The notes under the pieces are model-generated. The model did no database searches. It was not told where the DNA came from and saw only the letters and a program-made list of their open reading frames with translations. 40,693 nt of DNA from Gammaproteobacteria bacterium (GTDB taxonomy: Bacteria > Pseudomonadota > Gammaproteobacteria > Steroidobacterales > XN24), in NCBI GenBank assembly GCA_020341735.1, contig CP070833.1, positions 1,136,677 through 1,177,369 of the forward strand, in the 5' to 3' direction. The translations under genes were made by a program, and so were the position numbers. Shown here in pieces: positions 1 to 9,430 of this stretch (position 1 is its first letter; the number at the start of each line of letters is the position of its first letter).

Positions 1-480
1 GACTTTGTCGTTCAGAAAACGACGGAACTGGGCGTCGTCGGCATACGCCCGGTATTCACCGAACGCAGCGTCGTCAAGCTCGATGAGAAACGATCACGGC
101 GCAGGCTTGAACATTGGAGATCGGTCGCCATTTCCGCGTGCGAGCAGTCCGGCCGGGCTACCCTGCCTGAAATCTTGACGCCGATACCCCTAGAGCCTGC
201 TCTGCTGACGATCGAGACCGGTGGCTTGCGCATTCTCCTTGATCCATGCGGAGAATCGATACTGCCCTCGGGACCCCTGCCGGCAGGCGGCGTCACTTTG
301 CTGATTGGCCCGGAGGGCGGCCTGTCGGGGGCAGAACGGCGGTTGGCCCGATCACTGGGATTCACGTCTTTGGCCATTGGCCCGAGAATTTTGCGGACAG
401 AAACGGCGGCCGTCGCCGCCGTCACCCTTATCCAGAGCATCTGGGGAGATCTCAGCGCCAGTGGTGCTCCGTCTCGGTAA
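1..480 (+). CDS. rsmE: 16S rRNA (uracil1498-N3)-methyltransferase RsmE, 3' part
   Basis: This is the C-terminal 159 residues of RsmE; the family is about 240 residues, so the N-terminal PUA-like part lies left of the window. The frame is open from base 1. RsmE is a SPOUT-class enzyme that methylates N3 of U1498 in 16S rRNA in the cytoplasm, using S-adenosylmethionine. The fragment shows the family start of the catalytic domain (VQKTTELGV), the cofactor-knot motifs LLIGPEGGLSGAE and LAIGPRILRTETAAVAAV, and ends normally at TAA. It converges on chpC and overlaps its 3' end by 29 bases, so the two transcripts are complementary there. The same gene lies near chpC in Pseudomonas, which supports the synteny reading. 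Confidence 0.95.
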   Translation, partial: DFVVQKTTELGVVGIRPVFTERSVVKLDEKRSRRRLEHWRSVAISACEQSGRATLPEILTPIPLEPALLTIETGGLRILLDPCGESILPSGPLPAGGVTLLIGPEGGLSGAERRLARSLGFTSLAIGPRILRTETAAVAAVTLIQSIWGDLSASGAPSR

Positions 481-922
481 GCATGGCCTCCAGCCGCTCG
501 AGGTCCGGGACCAGCGGGTATTCGTTGACCATGCGGATGCGGCAGATGACCGGTGCATCTTCAGGCCAGTTCTTTTCGTCATCGGGACCGATGACGTCCC
601 GGCTGATCCGCACGAGCTGCGGGAGCCCCTGACTTAGCAGAGCAAAATAAGAACCGCGCAGGGAATAGGCTGCGTTGAATATCACCGCACGCGTGCGGCT
701 GACGATCTCCGGCACATCCTGTCCACAGGCGGCCTCGAGAGACACGAGCGGTACCTCGCGACCCTTCCAACCCACGCGACCGATCAACCATGCCGGCCCG
801 CTCTCGAGCAGATGCAGCTGTCCCAAGCCTGCGACCTCTGTAACGCAGACGCGCGGCACAATCAGCCGCGTATCGGCGATCGGCACGAGAAGACTGTAGA
901 GTTCCTCGGTAACGTCAGTCAT
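452..922 (-). CDS. chpC: CheW-like adaptor ChpC of the type IV pilus chemosensory system
   Basis: A 156-residue single CheW-like domain protein. CheW-type adaptors couple chemoreceptors to the histidine kinase through SH3-like beta barrels. Two such genes exist here, pilI upstream and this one directly after chpA. That is the position of ChpC in Pseudomonas, where it links extra receptors to ChpA. The sequence has the expected strand pattern (LLVPIADTRLIVPRVCVTEV near the start, AWLIGRVGWKGREVPLVSLEAACG in the middle). The ATG overlaps the end of chpA in ATGACTGA, so translation is probably coupled. The end overlaps convergent rsmE by 29 bases. No chpB (CheB methylesterase) lies between chpA and this gene. 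The adaptor assignment is firm; the name rests on position. Confidence 0.85.
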   Translation of the reverse strand: MTDVTEELYSLLVPIADTRLIVPRVCVTEVAGLGQLHLLESGPAWLIGRVGWKGREVPLVSLEAACGQDVPEIVSRTRAVIFNAAYSLRGSYFALLSQGLPQLVRISRDVIGPDDEKNWPEDAPVICRIRMVNEYPLVPDLERLEAMLTETEHHWR

Positions 923-3900
923 TGCTCCCCCGCGGAGAGATATCGCCTGTCAGGGCCTCGATCGCATTCAGAAGTTCATTCTCCTGGTAGGGCTTGCCGA
1001 GGTAGTCGTCCACGCCGCTTTCGATGGCGCGAGACCGGTGTTTCTGCCCAACACGGGAGGTGATCATGACGATGGGGATGTTCTTCAGACGCGGATCGTT
1101 GCGGATGTGAGTTGCGACCTCGTAACCATCCATGCGCGGCATTTCAATATCCAGCAGGATGATATCGGGCCGGTACTCCTGGAGTAGCGCAACAGCATCG
1201 ACTCCATCCTTTGCAGTGATCACCCTCATGCCGTTGCGTTCCAGCAGTCGCTCGGTGACGCGGCGGACCGTGATCGAATCGTCGACCACCATGACAAATT
1301 TGCGATGGTCCCTGAACTCCGCCTCCTCCGGAGCTGGAACAACGGTCTCTTGCTCTGGTCGCGACCTGATCAGAGCGGCCGGATCGAGGATCACGACGAT
1401 GCTGCCATCGCCGAGGATAGTCGCTCCGCTGATGCCGGTGATTCCCTTGAGCTGGGGTCCCAGCGTTTTTACCACGATCTCTCGGGATCCCAGCATTTCG
1501 TCGGTCAGAAGCGCTGTCGATTTTTCGCCGGCACGCACCAGAATCACCGGCACGTTGGCGTCCTCTTCGAGCAAGACGCCTGCCTGCCCATCCACCAGGG
1601 TGGCCAAGTGCCGGAAATGGTAATCCCGGTCGCCATACCGGAACGGCGTCGGTCCGTCGGCGAGATGCTTGGATATCTCGCTGGCGGGTAGGCGAACCAC
1701 GCCCTCCACCGTTGGCAACGGCAACGCGAACAATTCGTCTCCGGCCTGGACAATCAGCGCCTGAGTGATCGCGCGGGTATACGGCAGCCGGATCAGAAAA
1801 CGGGTTCCGGCACCCTCTTGGGTCTCTATCTGCAGGGATCCCCCGACCTCACGCATGGCGGTCGCTACGACATCCATACCGACGCCGCGCCCCGCGGATT
1901 GGGTCAGCTCGGCCGCGGTACTGAACCCGGGTTTCAGGATCAGCTCAGCCGCCGCGTCAGCGGAGATCTGTTCGCCCGGCGTGATGAGATTCTGCAGTTC
2001 TGCTCGGCGTCGGATCGCCGCCAGGTCGAGCCCGCCGCCGTCGTCTCCGATGTTGATAATCATCTCGGCGCCCTCGCGGCGCAGATTGATGTCGATGCGC
2101 CCGACGGGCGGCTTGCCGCGAGATTCGCGCAGCTCGGGCTGCTCGATGCCATGAATTACGGCATTTCTCAGCAAATGCTCGAAGGCCGGGACCACCCGCT
2201 CCATAACCTGTCGATCCAGTTCGCTCGTACCACCCTGGATATGCAGCTCGGCATCTTTGCCGGATTCCCGAGCTGCTTGTCGAACGATACGATTCAGCCG
2301 CTGGGCATGACGGCTGAAGGGCACCATGCGGGTCCGCATGAGGCCGTCCTGCAACTCCGATATGACGCGGGACTGCTGCGTTAGCAGCGTCTCTGCATCG
2401 CTCGCCTGCTCACGCAAGAGACTCTGCAGACTACCCACATCGCTCGCTGTCTCCGCCAATGCACGGGATAGCTGCTGAATCATGGAGTATCGATCCATTT
2501 CTAAAGGATCGAAATCTTCGCGGCGTGGCAGTCGCTCGTGGTGACGATGAAGAATCTGCGCTTCCGTCTCCATTTCAAACTTGCGCAACTGATCACGTAG
2601 TCGGACCACCGTCTGGCTGAGTTCTTCCAGGTTGAATTCGATCGAGCCCACCTGTTGCTCGAGGCGGGATCTGAAGATGCTGACCTCGCCCGCACTGTTG
2701 AGCAGGGACTCGAGCAGATCGGCATCCACACGAGCAACTTCCGGGCGCGAAAATGCCGGATGAGACATCGTGAGAGCCGTCGGCTGCTCTTCGGATACTG
2801 GCGGCGGGAGTTCCACTGCCGCGGGCCGCGTTTCCGCTTCCGGAGTCGGCTCCTCTTCCAGCACGGGTTCAGCCTCCTGAACCGGAACCTCTATCTGCTC
2901 CGCTTCAGGCCGTTCTGCGGGCAGCGGCCATGGTATCGCGCGCTGCTGAGGCGCCGATGCGGCGGGCGGCAACATCTCTGCAGGCGGATGTTCCGGCGCC
3001 GGCGCCAGTTCTTCCTCGGCGGGGGCGCTGGGGGTAGGCCAGTGTATGGCGCGAAACTCCGCCGCAGCGGCCGGCGGCGGCAGGAATTCCGCCGGTAGTA
3101 GCGGCGCGGGTCGCTCGACCTCGACTTCGGCTGGTTCGACTGGCAACTCTTCCGCAGCAGTCTGTTCTGCTTCCTCGGGCGGAAATTCCTCCGGGACTTC
3201 CTCAGCCAACTCGGAAACCGGTTCGGGCTCCGGTTCCATGGCGGCCGTTTCTGCCTCCTCCAGACCCGGCTCAGCCATCGGCTCTGCGCTTTCGAGGACT
3301 TCAGCGGCGGCTTCCGGCTCAGGCTCCTCGAGCGATTCGGCCCCGAGCCGCTCTCCGGAGACGATGCTTTCTATGCGTGACAACAAGGCCTCGGGCGGCA
3401 ACGGGGATCTCCCGCTCTGCACAACCTCCCGCATGTCGTGGAGTTCGTCTAGCGCCTGCTGCATCAGGCCACCGACAGCTTCCGAGGTCTCCAGCCGTCC
3501 CTCAGCCAACGCTTCCACGACGCTCTCGAGCCGATGGCTCAGATCGCCCATCACCATGACGCCGGCCAGCCTGGCCCCGCCCTTGAGGGTGTGAAGATGC
3601 CTCTGCAATTCTGCCAGTCGCTCGCCGGCAGCCGGCTGCTGCCGCCAGACCGAAAGCGCCGCCTCCGCTTCCTCCAGCAATTCGGAAGCCTCTTCGTAAA
3701 AAATGGCGGCAATCTCCGGATCGATTTGCAGCGGCTCGTGGGCGACGGGTTCCACGACCGGCTCCGGCGTGACTGCCGCTTCCTCCCTTTCCTCTTGTTC
3801 CAGGGGTATCAGTTCAATCTCTGCGCCCGGCTCCTCCGTTGCCGTTTCGCGTTCCTCGGGTTCCTCAACTTCCGCCGGTACCACCGGCTCCTCGGACTCC

Positions 3901-6701
3901 GCCTCCTCCGCAGCCTCCGCACGCAGCACATGTTCCGAGTACTCGAACTCCAGGCCTTCGGCCAGATCGGATACGTCCGCGGACGGAATATGGCCCTCGC
4001 GAATGTCCTGGATAATTTCCCCGATCAGATCGGCAGCCGACTTGCAAAGCTTTAGGGCCGAGTCACTGAGCCCTGCACTGTCGCCATGCAGGCGGCGGAT
4101 CAACTGATTCAGCGGCGCCGCGATTGCGACGGCCGGGACGACACCAGCCATGTTGGCGCTGCCGCTTAGCGTGTGGCAAGCGCGGTGAAGCTCCTCGGTT
4201 ACCTCGTGGGGTGGTGGCTGGTCCTTGCGAGACGACAGATACTGCTGCAGCGTCTCGAGGTGACCGGAAGCCTCCTTCGTGAATATGTCCCGCAGGATGG
4301 GATCCATCTCCCCACCGGCTTCTTCGGCAACGACTTCCTCACCGGCCAGCGTCTTGCCAAGCATCTCTTCGGCGTCTGGCCGCGCTTCCGCAAATGCATT
4401 GGCCTGTTCTACATACGCTGCGACATCGATCTCGGGTGCACGTCCGGATTCGAGTTGCTCTACCAAGGACGGCACAGCCTCGATCGCACTGGCGACGAAG
4501 CTCACGATGGACTCGGTTCGCTCCAGAGTCCCGGAGAGTATCCGGTTAAGTAGATTTTCGATCGACCATCCAAATTCACCGATGAGTTCGGCGCCGACCA
4601 TGCGCCCGCTTCCTTTCAGGGTATGGAACTGGCGGCGCACCTCGGTCAGCGCCTCCTCGTCACCGTCGGCCTGCCAGGACGGGAAGCGGGCAGCCATCGT
4701 CTCCGCCAGTTCGCCGGCCTCTTCGATGAACAATTCCAGAAGTTCCGGATCGATACGGCCGGCCTCGGGTCCGATACGTGGCGGCGGAGTCTCCTTCGCT
4801 TCGTCGGCCGTCGGCTCCTCGACCGGTGCCGCGGACGTGGCCGCCTCGACAAAACCCTCATCCAGTGGCGGCATGATCCGGGTCCGTTCATCCTCCGCAC
4901 CGGAGACGGCCTCGGACTCTTGCAGCATCGCGGCCAGGTTAACCGTCTCCGCGCCTTCGCTCATTGCGGCCGCGGGCGGAACGATCGGCTCACGCGGTAT
5001 TGCGTCGAGTGCGGCCAGACACGCTTCCGCATTGTCCAGCATGTACATCGGATCACTTCGTCCGCTCTGGATCGTCTCCATGTAGAACTCGATACTGACG
5101 ATCGCGTCCGCGAGGCGGTCGAGGGCCGGCTGGGACGGAACTGCGTCGCCGATGGCCAGCCATCGGCGGATGTTGCTTCCGACTCTCTCGATAGCGGCCA
5201 CAGCCCGGCTACGATCCAGCATCAATAACCCTGCGGTCACGCCGCGCAGCAAGAAAGGCACCTCGTCGAGCACGTGGGGTTCCAAGGGCGCTTCCAAAGC
5301 CTGGACAATCGCGTCCTTGACCCGATCGAGATTGATGATGCACTCGCGGAGTACCGCAGAGGTGACTGCCTCGAAATCACGGAGCGACTCGATCTCGGCA
5401 AGATCCTCGGCATCTTCGGCCGCGTCGCCCTGCTCGACGATCAAGCCGACGAGCTGGCTGTCAAGATTATCTTCCACCTCGATCAGGGTCGCAGCGATCG
5501 ACAGCAGAGTGTCCTCATCAGGTGAATCGTCGCCCTCGACAATATCCCGCAGGCTGACCGTCTGCGCCTGCACAGCGTCTTTCAGACCGCCCAGTCCCAA
5601 GACCCCTAGCGTATCGCCGATCTTCTTCAGCAAATCGAGCTGGGAACCCAGTTCGTCCAGCCGGGTCATGCCGGTCCGGACGAAAATATCCAGCACATCC
5701 TTGACGCGGGTCAGGTCCTCGCGAATCGCGGCGCCGACTGTTTGCATCAGCTTGACGCTCGGTGCCGACAGACTGTCGCGGGCGTCCTCCAGGTCATCCT
5801 GGAGCGGAATCAGGTCAGCGAGACTGAATGACTTGCGGATGTCCGCCACGCGCTTGCCTTCATTAGTGGCGCGGGCGGCGTAAAACAACAGGCTGTTGAT
5901 GAGTTCGAATGGCGGATCTGCCTCCAGTGCGCGTTCACCCTCGTCGACCAGCCGACGCATCTGGAGGTCAACTTGCCCGAGCAAACGCTTGACCGAAGCA
6001 TTGCTCTCCAGCCCGCCTTGCCTCAACGCCTCTATGACCCCAGCCGTGATCCACCACAGCTGGAAGCAGCGATCCTCCGTAGATGCATCCTCGAGGGCCC
6101 CGATGACGTCCGCCATGGCAGCGAGGCTGCTGTCGGGACTGACTCCTCGGATCCAGCCAACCAGTGCCGACTGGTACTGGGCCCGCAACCGCCGCGCACG
6201 TTGGCGCAGGCTCTGCCCCGGCGGCGGTGTAATAGCCCGGCGGGCGGCAGCAAAATCCCTATCGGCCGGCAGATTCAAAAGGACCAGCGTGTTCTCGGAC
6301 AGCAGCGGCTGACCTCGAGCCGCTCGCAGGTCATTCAGCAAAGGCAGCAGGACCAGCGGGATGTCTGCTCCACCGCTAATTACCCGGTCCATGTAGGCCG
6401 GAAGCTGGACCATCGCCCGGGTCAGCGCGTCCAGACCTTCTGCTCGGCGCTGGGCGTTGGTCGGATCCTCGACCAGGCAGTTTGCGACCTGCTCCATCTC
6501 GTCGGCGAGCAGCGCCCCCCCTTCGACCTCTGATAGCTTCAGAGCCCCGTGAGCCTGGTGCAGGCGGTCCGCACAGCGGGATAGCGAGGAGCTGTTCTCG
6601 GGCCGCTCGATGTAGTCTTCCAGGAACTGCCTGGCTTCCTGCAGCGTCGTCCCCAGCTCATCGTTGACCCAGACAATCGTCTGTGAAACTGCGTCACTCA
6701 T
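915..6701 (-). CDS. chpA: ChpA/PilL-type hybrid chemosensory histidine kinase
   Basis: A 1928-residue CheA-like kinase, shorter than the roughly 2470-residue ChpA of P. aeruginosa. Visible parts in order: a degenerate Hpt-like N-terminus (HQAHGAL, His51), then three clear Hpt domains with His693 (HTLKGSGRMVGA), His843 (HTLSGSANMAG) and His1037 (HTLKGGARLAG). A Glu/Pro/Ala-rich linker of about 250 residues follows (about 1080-1330) and contains two copies of RAI-x-WP. Then come the dimerisation helices, a HATPase domain (N-box LLRNAVIHG near 1513, then DDGGGL and GRGVGMDVV), a CheW-like domain (about 1660-1790) and a C-terminal receiver with phosphoacceptor Asp1851 (LLDIEMPRMDG). It should take receptor input through PilI/ChpC and phosphorylate PilG and PilH. 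It starts 35 bases after pilJ ends, with no pilK between. The ATG lacks a strong ribosome site, so coupling to pilJ is likely. Confidence 0.95.
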   Translation of the reverse strand: MSDAVSQTIVWVNDELGTTLQEARQFLEDYIERPENSSSLSRCADRLHQAHGALKLSEVEGGALLADEMEQVANCLVEDPTNAQRRAEGLDALTRAMVQLPAYMDRVISGGADIPLVLLPLLNDLRAARGQPLLSENTLVLLNLPADRDFAAARRAITPPPGQSLRQRARRLRAQYQSALVGWIRGVSPDSSLAAMADVIGALEDASTEDRCFQLWWITAGVIEALRQGGLESNASVKRLLGQVDLQMRRLVDEGERALEADPPFELINSLLFYAARATNEGKRVADIRKSFSLADLIPLQDDLEDARDSLSAPSVKLMQTVGAAIREDLTRVKDVLDIFVRTGMTRLDELGSQLDLLKKIGDTLGVLGLGGLKDAVQAQTVSLRDIVEGDDSPDEDTLLSIAATLIEVEDNLDSQLVGLIVEQGDAAEDAEDLAEIESLRDFEAVTSAVLRECIINLDRVKDAIVQALEAPLEPHVLDEVPFLLRGVTAGLLMLDRSRAVAAIERVGSNIRRWLAIGDAVPSQPALDRLADAIVSIEFYMETIQSGRSDPMYMLDNAEACLAALDAIPREPIVPPAAAMSEGAETVNLAAMLQESEAVSGAEDERTRIMPPLDEGFVEAATSAAPVEEPTADEAKETPPPRIGPEAGRIDPELLELFIEEAGELAETMAARFPSWQADGDEEALTEVRRQFHTLKGSGRMVGAELIGEFGWSIENLLNRILSGTLERTESIVSFVASAIEAVPSLVEQLESGRAPEIDVAAYVEQANAFAEARPDAEEMLGKTLAGEEVVAEEAGGEMDPILRDIFTKEASGHLETLQQYLSSRKDQPPPHEVTEELHRACHTLSGSANMAGVVPAVAIAAPLNQLIRRLHGDSAGLSDSALKLCKSAADLIGEIIQDIREGHIPSADVSDLAEGLEFEYSEHVLRAEAAEEAESEEPVVPAEVEEPEERETATEEPGAEIELIPLEQEEREEAAVTPEPVVEPVAHEPLQIDPEIAAIFYEEASELLEEAEAALSVWRQQPAAGERLAELQRHLHTLKGGARLAGVMVMGDLSHRLESVVEALAEGRLETSEAVGGLMQQALDELHDMREVVQSGRSPLPPEALLSRIESIVSGERLGAESLEEPEPEAAAEVLESAEPMAEPGLEEAETAAMEPEPEPVSELAEEVPEEFPPEEAEQTAAEELPVEPAEVEVERPAPLLPAEFLPPPAAAAEFRAIHWPTPSAPAEEELAPAPEHPPAEMLPPAASAPQQRAIPWPLPAERPEAEQIEVPVQEAEPVLEEEPTPEAETRPAAVELPPPVSEEQPTALTMSHPAFSRPEVARVDADLLESLLNSAGEVSIFRSRLEQQVGSIEFNLEELSQTVVRLRDQLRKFEMETEAQILHRHHERLPRREDFDPLEMDRYSMIQQLSRALAETASDVGSLQSLLREQASDAETLLTQQSRVISELQDGLMRTRMVPFSRHAQRLNRIVRQAARESGKDAELHIQGGTSELDRQVMERVVPAFEHLLRNAVIHGIEQPELRESRGKPPVGRIDINLRREGAEMIINIGDDGGGLDLAAIRRRAELQNLITPGEQISADAAAELILKPGFSTAAELTQSAGRGVGMDVVATAMREVGGSLQIETQEGAGTRFLIRLPYTRAITQALIVQAGDELFALPLPTVEGVVRLPASEISKHLADGPTPFRYGDRDYHFRHLATLVDGQAGVLLEEDANVPVILVRAGEKSTALLTDEMLGSREIVVKTLGPQLKGITGISGATILGDGSIVVILDPAALIRSRPEQETVVPAPEEAEFRDHRKFVMVVDDSITVRRVTERLLERNGMRVITAKDGVDAVALLQEYRPDIILLDIEMPRMDGYEVATHIRNDPRLKNIPIVMITSRVGQKHRSRAIESGVDDYLGKPYQENELLNAIEALTGDISPRGSND

Positions 6702-6736
6702 GCTTCAATGTCGCCGCGAGTTCTGGTCTGTCGGCT

Positions 6737-8764
6737 TCAGGCGCTGGCCGAACGAGCGTCGTCCGCCTCCTGGAAAGACTTTGGAAATTCCGGCTGGCGC
6801 TTACCTCCGGTGGACTCCGGCAGCCTGAAGCCGGCCACGGAATTGCGCAACTGGGCCGCGAGATCGGCAAGCTTGCCGATAGATTCGGAGGTCGCTCCGG
6901 TCGCCTCTGCGGTTTGCGAACTGACCTCTCTAAGCACTCCCATGTTTCGGGTGATGTCCGCGGCGGCTGTCGCCTGCTCGCGCGCCGTGCCGCTGATGTT
7001 TTGCACCAGATTCGCGATCTGATTCGAAACGCTTTCTATCTCATCGAGGGCGGCACCGGCATTCTCGGCCAACAGTGCGCCACCGACGACGTCGGTCGTG
7101 CTGCGCTCCATGGACACCACGGCCTCATTTGTATCGGATTGGATTGTCTTGACGAGCACTTCGATCTGCCGGGTAGCGTTAGCAGAGCGCTCCGCGAGAC
7201 GCTGAACCTCGTCCGCCACAACCGCGAAACCGCGACCCGCCTCGCCCGCCATGGACGCCTGGATCGATGCGTTCAGGGCCAGGATGTTGGTTTGTTCAGC
7301 GATGTCATTGATCAGCTCAACGATATTGCCGATTTCCTGGGAGCTCTCGCCGAGACGTTTTATCCGCTTCGAAGTGTCCTGGATCGTCTCCCGGATCGTG
7401 TTCATGCCCTCGATGGTGCGTCGGACCGCCTCTCCACCCTTGTGGGCAACATCCACTGAGTGACGTGCCACATCAGCCGAGCGTTCGGAATCACCCGAAA
7501 CGGCTTCCACGGAAGCGGCCATCCGCGCCACCGACTCGGTGGCATCGGCCACCTGTTTGGACTGCGTCTCGCTTGCCTGGGCCAGATGGCCCGAGGTGGC
7601 CTGGGTCTGGCGAGCCGCCCCGTCTATATTGATCGCGGTGTCATTGATCGTCGTAACGAGTTCCCGCAATGCCTCGATCGCATAGTTGATCGAGTCCGCG
7701 ATGGCGCCGGTGATGTCTTCCGTAACTGTCGCCTGCACGGTCAGGTCGCCATCCGCCAGGCTGCCGAGTTCATCCAGTAATCGCAGGATCGCGGCCTGAT
7801 TCCGCTCGTTCTGTCGGGCCTGCCGCTCGGCCGCCCGGCGCGTATCCTCGCCGGAAAAACTCAGGCCGGCAAAGATCAGTCCAACGAGAAGCGCCATGCC
7901 CAGAAGTACGAAGCCCACCCTGGGGTCCCTGAGATTCACGGGACCAATGGACATACCGCGATCCGCCCCGGCGGAGGTGGAAATCTGGTCAACCACCTTC
8001 GCGGCCAGGCCCGGCACAGACTGGGCCACCTGCGCCGCCGCAGACACGCGGCTGGCTCCCGCCACCGCCGCGACGACCGCATCGCTGAGCTGGCGATACT
8101 GAGCCGTCATAGCGGTCACGCTGTCTTCGCCCAGCTGGGCCGTGACCGGAGTAATGCCGAGCGTTCCATCCTCCCCCGCCAAACCCAGGACGATGCGGCC
8201 GAGTCTCAGTTCGTCGTCTCCTGCCAGGCGTGATCTTACATCCGGGTCGCCGATGCCGGCCGCGATAGCCGCAACCTGCTCGATGATTCGCTCGGTTAGC
8301 GCGACACCCTCGAGGGCCAGCGTGGCGCTGCTTCCCTCTGTATTCTCTGCCACCGCAGACAGGCTCTCGACCAGTGCCGAACCGGACTGTGAAGCATCGG
8401 AGCTGGCGCTGGCTGCTGCGATCAGGTATTGCCGGCCGGCGGTCAACTTCTCGACCGCCTCCATCAGGGGGACAAATGCTTGCGGGCGCGTGTCTGCGGG
8501 CAGGGCAGCATTGGCGGTGCTCGCAATAGAGACCGCTTTCTCGAGATCAGCGAATCCTGCGCCCCCGCTATCGATGACGCTGCTGGCCGCGGCCGCCACG
8601 CTGCCGGTAGCCGCCTTCAAGTCAGACTGTTGCTGTGCGAGTCTCTGGACTCCCTCGTTGCCCTGGAATGCGTAGAACAGGCTTGCTCCAGCCAATACCA
8701 AGAGCACGACCAGCAGGACGCCTCCCAAAGGAAGCCACTTCGCGCCGGATCTCTTTTCGTCCAT
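6737..8764 (-). CDS. pilJ: Type IV pilus methyl-accepting chemotaxis receptor PilJ
   Basis: A 675-residue membrane chemoreceptor. The first transmembrane helix is at about residues 12-34 (LPLGGVLLVVLLVLAGASLF). An extracytoplasmic helical region of about 245 residues follows, rich in Ala and Ser as in PilJ sensor modules. The second helix is at about 282-303, then a HAMP-like segment, then the cytoplasmic signalling hairpin. The hairpin tip is well conserved (INDIAEQTNILALNASIQAS and GEAGRGFAVVADEVQRLAERS, about 480-525). PilJ senses pilin or surface contact and controls ChpA. The C-terminus (RSASA) has no NWETF-type CheR tether, and no CheR or CheB gene is present in the cluster. The gene lies between pilI (34 bases upstream) and chpA (35 bases downstream). 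Confidence 0.95.
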   Translation of the reverse strand: MDEKRSGAKWLPLGGVLLVVLLVLAGASLFYAFQGNEGVQRLAQQQSDLKAATGSVAAAASSVIDSGGAGFADLEKAVSIASTANAALPADTRPQAFVPLMEAVEKLTAGRQYLIAAASASSDASQSGSALVESLSAVAENTEGSSATLALEGVALTERIIEQVAAIAAGIGDPDVRSRLAGDDELRLGRIVLGLAGEDGTLGITPVTAQLGEDSVTAMTAQYRQLSDAVVAAVAGASRVSAAAQVAQSVPGLAAKVVDQISTSAGADRGMSIGPVNLRDPRVGFVLLGMALLVGLIFAGLSFSGEDTRRAAERQARQNERNQAAILRLLDELGSLADGDLTVQATVTEDITGAIADSINYAIEALRELVTTINDTAINIDGAARQTQATSGHLAQASETQSKQVADATESVARMAASVEAVSGDSERSADVARHSVDVAHKGGEAVRRTIEGMNTIRETIQDTSKRIKRLGESSQEIGNIVELINDIAEQTNILALNASIQASMAGEAGRGFAVVADEVQRLAERSANATRQIEVLVKTIQSDTNEAVVSMERSTTDVVGGALLAENAGAALDEIESVSNQIANLVQNISGTAREQATAAADITRNMGVLREVSSQTAEATGATSESIGKLADLAAQLRNSVAGFRLPESTGGKRQPEFPKSFQEADDARSASA

Positions 8765-8798
8765 TTTTTCCTACCCAAATGCAATTGCTTGCCGGCGT

Positions 8799-9365
8799 CT
8801 ATGCCGGCAATCGTCCCGCGTTCAAAAATTGCGGACTCTCGACCAGCGCCGCTAGCTCGAAAACAGGCCAGTTGTCTGAGTCTTGTCGAAACGCCCCGCG
8901 AAGATATCGTTCACATCTCAGGACCATGTCTGGTGCGTCCGCGCTGCGATCGTCCGTGGGGAACCTGCGGAACCCGAGGACCTCGTCGACGACCAGCCCT
9001 GCCGGGACATCCCGGTGATTCACCACGATCAGTCGGGTTTCGCGCCCGGGGCGGGTGGTCGCGCCGCCAAGAAAAGCCTGAAGATCGATCACGGGCAGAA
9101 GCTGGCCACGAACATTGGCCAGACCGGTCAGCCAGGGTTTCGAACCTGGAATACGGCTGACAACGTCCGGATACACGAGCACCTCCCGAACCTCATCCCG
9201 AGACGATACGAACACCTGCTCGCCGAGTCGGAAAGCCATGCCGACCCATTCGTGCTCCTCGTTCCCGATGCTGTCCTCCGCAGCCTGCAGACCGCAGCGC
9301 TCCAGGGCCAGTAACAGGTCGAACGGCTGCTCCCTGAGATCAGCGAGGGCGGGCGCATCACCCAT
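8799..9365 (-). CDS. pilI: CheW-like adaptor PilI
   Basis: A 188-residue CheW-domain protein placed pilG-pilH-pilI-pilJ as in Pseudomonas, where PilI couples PilJ to ChpA. CheW features include GMAFRLGEQVFVSSRDEVRE, the hinge GLANVRGQLLPVIDLQAFLG and RLIVVNHRDVPAGLVVDEVLG. The start was decided by the ribosome site. AGGAGG is followed directly by ATGGCCATGGGT. The first ATG (9371) touches the AGGAGG with no spacer, whereas the second (9365) has a 6-base spacer, so 9365 is preferred; the alternative adds only Met-Ala. A 65-base gap separates it from pilH upstream, with no obvious terminator. Confidence 0.93.
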   Translation of the reverse strand: MGDAPALADLREQPFDLLLALERCGLQAAEDSIGNEEHEWVGMAFRLGEQVFVSSRDEVREVLVYPDVVSRIPGSKPWLTGLANVRGQLLPVIDLQAFLGGATTRPGRETRLIVVNHRDVPAGLVVDEVLGFRRFPTDDRSADAPDMVLRCERYLRGAFRQDSDNWPVFELAALVESPQFLNAGRLPA

Positions 9366-9430
9366 GGCCATCCTCCTGCGGAAACAGGTGCTCCACTAGC
9401 GGACCGGCTTGCCCGGCTGCGGCATCGCGT

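Noticed and set aside
3046..5883. Several long plus-strand frames opposite chpA (for example 4279-5085 and 5152-5883).
   Set aside because: Ser/Ala/Arg-rich shadows of the GC-rich, Glu/Ala-rich kinase; no motifs and no start signals.
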